DNA of 64,000 nucleotides from Arsukibacterium tuosuense (GTDB lineage Bacteria; Pseudomonadota; Gammaproteobacteria; Enterobacterales; Alteromonadaceae): contig NZ_OBEB01000003.1 in assembly GCF_900215315.1 (NCBI RefSeq), positions 310,001 to 374,000 of the forward strand. Reading direction: 5' to 3'. The translations under genes and the position numbers were made by a program. Positions 62,228 through 64,000 of the stretch are shown one piece after another. Each line of letters begins with the position of its first letter. The stretch's first letter is position 1. The notes beneath the pieces are model-generated. The model was not told the DNA's origin, did no database searches, and saw nothing but the letters and a program-made list of their open reading frames with translations.

Positions 62228-63388
62228 ATGAAAAAGCTGCTGATATTGCTGGTAATCGTCGCCGTACTGGTGGGGTTGCTGAGCCTGAGTCAATACCGGA
62301 AACAACAACAAACTACCAGCGTCACGACGGCGCTGGTCAGTGAGGGGGCGCTGGCCGACAGCATTCTGGCGTCGGGTAACCTGGAGTATAATACCCAGAT
62401 CCAAATTCGCTCTGAGGTTACCGGCCGGGTGTTGGAAGTGTTAGTTGAGGAAGGCGACACGGTTGAAAAAGGCCAGATGTTAATGCGACTTGACGACACG
62501 GCTTTTGCCGCAGACGTCAACCGCAACCGGGCCATGGTGCAAAGTCAGCAAATTGATATTGCCCGCGCCAAAGCGCAACTGGCTGATTTACAGCGCCAGT
62601 TCAACCGGCAACAGCAGCTTTTAAAAAGCGGCCTTATTCAACAGGAAACGATAGACAGCCTGCAAAGCCAACTCGATATTGCCGGGATTAATGTTCGCTC
62701 GGCTGAGGCGGCGTTGCAACAAGGCCAGGCCATGTTGGCAATGGCCGAAGATAATCTGAGTAAAACCCTGTACCGGGCCCCGATTGCCGGTTTGCTGTCC
62801 ACCGTTGATATCAAACCAGGCGAAACCGTTATTGCCGGCAGTACCAATATTATTGGCAGTCCGTTAATGACCCTGGCCGATCCCAGTGCCATTCTGGCCG
62901 AATTGCGGGTAGACGAAGCAGACATTGCCAATGTTCATCTTGGTCAACAAGCTGAAATTTATGCTGCAGCCTATCCGCATCAGGCTATTCAGGGCGAAGT
63001 TATCCAGATTGCGACTTCAGCCCGTTATCTTAACCAGAGCCAGAGCTTATCATTCCGGGTAAAAGTGTTGCTGCAACCACAGGATATTGCGCTGTACCCG
63101 GGGATGAGTTGTCGCGCCGAAATTATTTTGTCGCAAAAACAGCAAAGCTTGCAGGTACCGATTGCTGCCATTCAACAAGACTCGCAGCAGCAGGAAGCCG
63201 CTTACTTTGTCTGGAAAGTAGTGGATAACGTCGCGGTGAAACAAACCGTTACCCTTGGCATGGCGACCGATATTGCTCAGGAAATATTAACTGGCCTGCA
63301 AGCAGGTGACGAAGTTATTGTAGGCCCGGCCCGTACCATGCTTGGCCTGGCTGAAGGGCGCCGCCTTGCCACAGAACAGCAGGAATAG
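62228..63388 (+). CDS. MacA/HlyD-type efflux periplasmic adaptor
   Basis: A 386-residue membrane fusion protein. One N-terminal helix (LLILLVIVAVLVGLLSL, residues 4-20), then the lipoyl-like domain (EVTGRVLEVLVEEGDTVEKGQ, about 58-78), a coiled-coil hairpin (about 85-165, LADLQRQFNRQQQLLKSGLI), and the beta-barrel part (LYRAPIAGLLSTVDIKPGETV). It should join an inner-membrane ABC transporter to an outer-membrane channel. It precedes the ABC ATPase gene by four bases. Substrate is unknown. Confidence 0.88.
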   Translation: MKKLLILLVIVAVLVGLLSLSQYRKQQQTTSVTTALVSEGALADSILASGNLEYNTQIQIRSEVTGRVLEVLVEEGDTVEKGQMLMRLDDTAFAADVNRNRAMVQSQQIDIARAKAQLADLQRQFNRQQQLLKSGLIQQETIDSLQSQLDIAGINVRSAEAALQQGQAMLAMAEDNLSKTLYRAPIAGLLSTVDIKPGETVIAGSTNIIGSPLMTLADPSAILAELRVDEADIANVHLGQQAEIYAAAYPHQAIQGEVIQIATSARYLNQSQSLSFRVKVLLQPQDIALYPGMSCRAEIILSQKQQSLQVPIAAIQQDSQQQEAAYFVWKVVDNVAVKQTVTLGMATDIAQEILTGLQAGDEVIVGPARTMLGLAEGRRLATEQQE

Positions 63389-63392
63389 TGAC

Positions 63393-64000
63393 ATGAGTAA
63401 TGCGGTTATTCAGCTGCACCAGGTCAGTAAAAGTTATCAGATGGCTGACGAGACCTTTTACGCGTTGAAACATGTTGACCTGGCAATTACAGAAAATGAC
63501 TACGTCGCAATTATTGGCCCGTCAGGCTCTGGCAAATCAACCTTAATGAATATTCTGGGTTGCCTTGATACCCCAAGCGCCGGCCATTACCAGCTGGCAA
63601 ACCGCGACGTATCAACCATGAATGAAACTGAGCTGGCCGAACTGCGTAACGAAGCGGTTGGCTTTATTTTTCAGAGCTTTAACCTGTTACCCCGTGCCAC
63701 CGTACTAGCCAATGTGATGCAACCGCTTATTTACCGGTTAATAGCCAACAGCCAGCGCAAAGCACTGGCTCTGGAAGCCCTGCAACGGGTTGGCCTTGCT
63801 GATAAAACCGGCCATTTACCCAACCAGCTGTCGGGCGGGCAGCGCCAGCGGGTAGCTATTGCCCGGGCACTGGTAACAAAACCGCGTATTCTGCTCGGCG
63901 ATGAGCCCACAGGTAACCTGGACAGTAAAACCACCAAAGATATTATGGCGTTGTTCGATCAGCTGCATCAGGAAGGTCACACCATCATTCTGGTTACCCA
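63393..64000 (+). CDS. ABC transporter ATP-binding protein (MacB/LolD-like), cut by window end
   Basis: A partial gene: about 202 codons with no stop before the end of the window. Walker A is [15 protein letters not shown] (about residue 41-54), Q-loop [10 protein letters not shown], signature [15 protein letters not shown] (about 147), and Walker [21 protein letters not shown] and ALKHVDLAI at the start are typical of MacB/LolD-type ATPases. ATG 63393 is four bases after the adaptor stop. The permease is expected beyond the window. Confidence 0.93.
   Translation, partial: MSNAVIQLHQVSKSYQMADETFYALKHVDLAITENDYVAIIGPSGSGKSTLMNILGCLDTPSAGHYQLANRDVSTMNETELAELRNEAVGFIFQSFNLLPRATVLANVMQPLIYRLIANSQRKALALEALQRVGLADKTGHLPNQLSGGQRQRVAIARALVTKPRILLGDEPTGNLDSKTTKDIMALFDQLHQEGHTIILVT

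Overview
The window looks like the chromosome of a marine or freshwater gammaproteobacterium of the Alteromonadales/Rheinheimera-Alishewanella type (inference). The right third carries the order fba-pgk-epd-tkt // metK ... rsmE-gshB-yqgE-ruvX, familiar from gammaproteobacteria. It is preceded by a TonB2/TtpC-type energy-transduction cluster of the kind known from Vibrio and Shewanella. No rRNA, tRNA, CRISPR array or insertion sequence was recognised.

Positions 1-43.7 kb form most of an exosortase A (XrtA)/PEP-CTERM exopolysaccharide locus. A tightly overlapping plus-strand operon (44-14.7 kb) encodes XrtA-type glycosyltransferases, an AlgD-like GDP-mannose dehydrogenase, a membrane transglutaminase-like protein, an O-antigen-ligase-like polymerase/ligase, a CapK-like adenylate-forming enzyme, a secreted CBM96/PL14-like protein, a Wzx flippase, a NodB deacetylase and an ATP-grasp protein. 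From about 14.7 to 21.4 kb the DNA looks AT-richer and is more variable: three more sugar-transfer-type ATP-grasp genes (two of them tandem duplicates, one on the minus strand), a TPR protein, a pyruvyl transferase, a GT2 and the start of an asparagine-synthetase-like gene. At 23-31.8 kb lies the conserved XrtA small-molecule module: deacetylase, GNAT-like protein, hydrolases 2 and 1, a Stf0 sulfotransferase, a PLP decarboxylase, an acyl-CoA ligase, an ACP and a WecC-like dehydrogenase.

At 31.9-43.7 kb are PrsT (TPR lipoprotein), a PEP-CTERM protein preceded by a clear sigma-54 promoter, a FAD oxidoreductase with the exosortase-associated acyltransferase, a patatin, a trypsin-like protease, and the PrsK/PrsR two-component system whose regulator is a sigma-54 activator. 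The natural reading is that PrsK/PrsR switches on the PEP-CTERM gene and probably other loci. The exosortase gene itself, the Wza/Wzc export parts and the FemAB-like protein are not in the window and presumably lie to the left.

A row of four nearly identical terminator-like hairpins (43.79-43.94 kb) separates this locus from the minus-strand TonB2 cluster (DUF3450, TtpC, ExbB2, ExbD2, TonB2, TPR). Next come the minus-strand central carbon genes tkt, epd, pgk and fba, then plus-strand metK (with a probable MetJ operator), an AbgT transporter, rsmE, gshB, yqgE, ruvX, a DUF1653 protein, a superinfection-immunity-domain protein, a YIP1 protein, and a MacA-like adaptor with its ABC ATPase, cut by the window end. 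Many starts were moved to an internal ATG/GTG supported by a ribosome binding site or by paralogue alignment; each case is noted.
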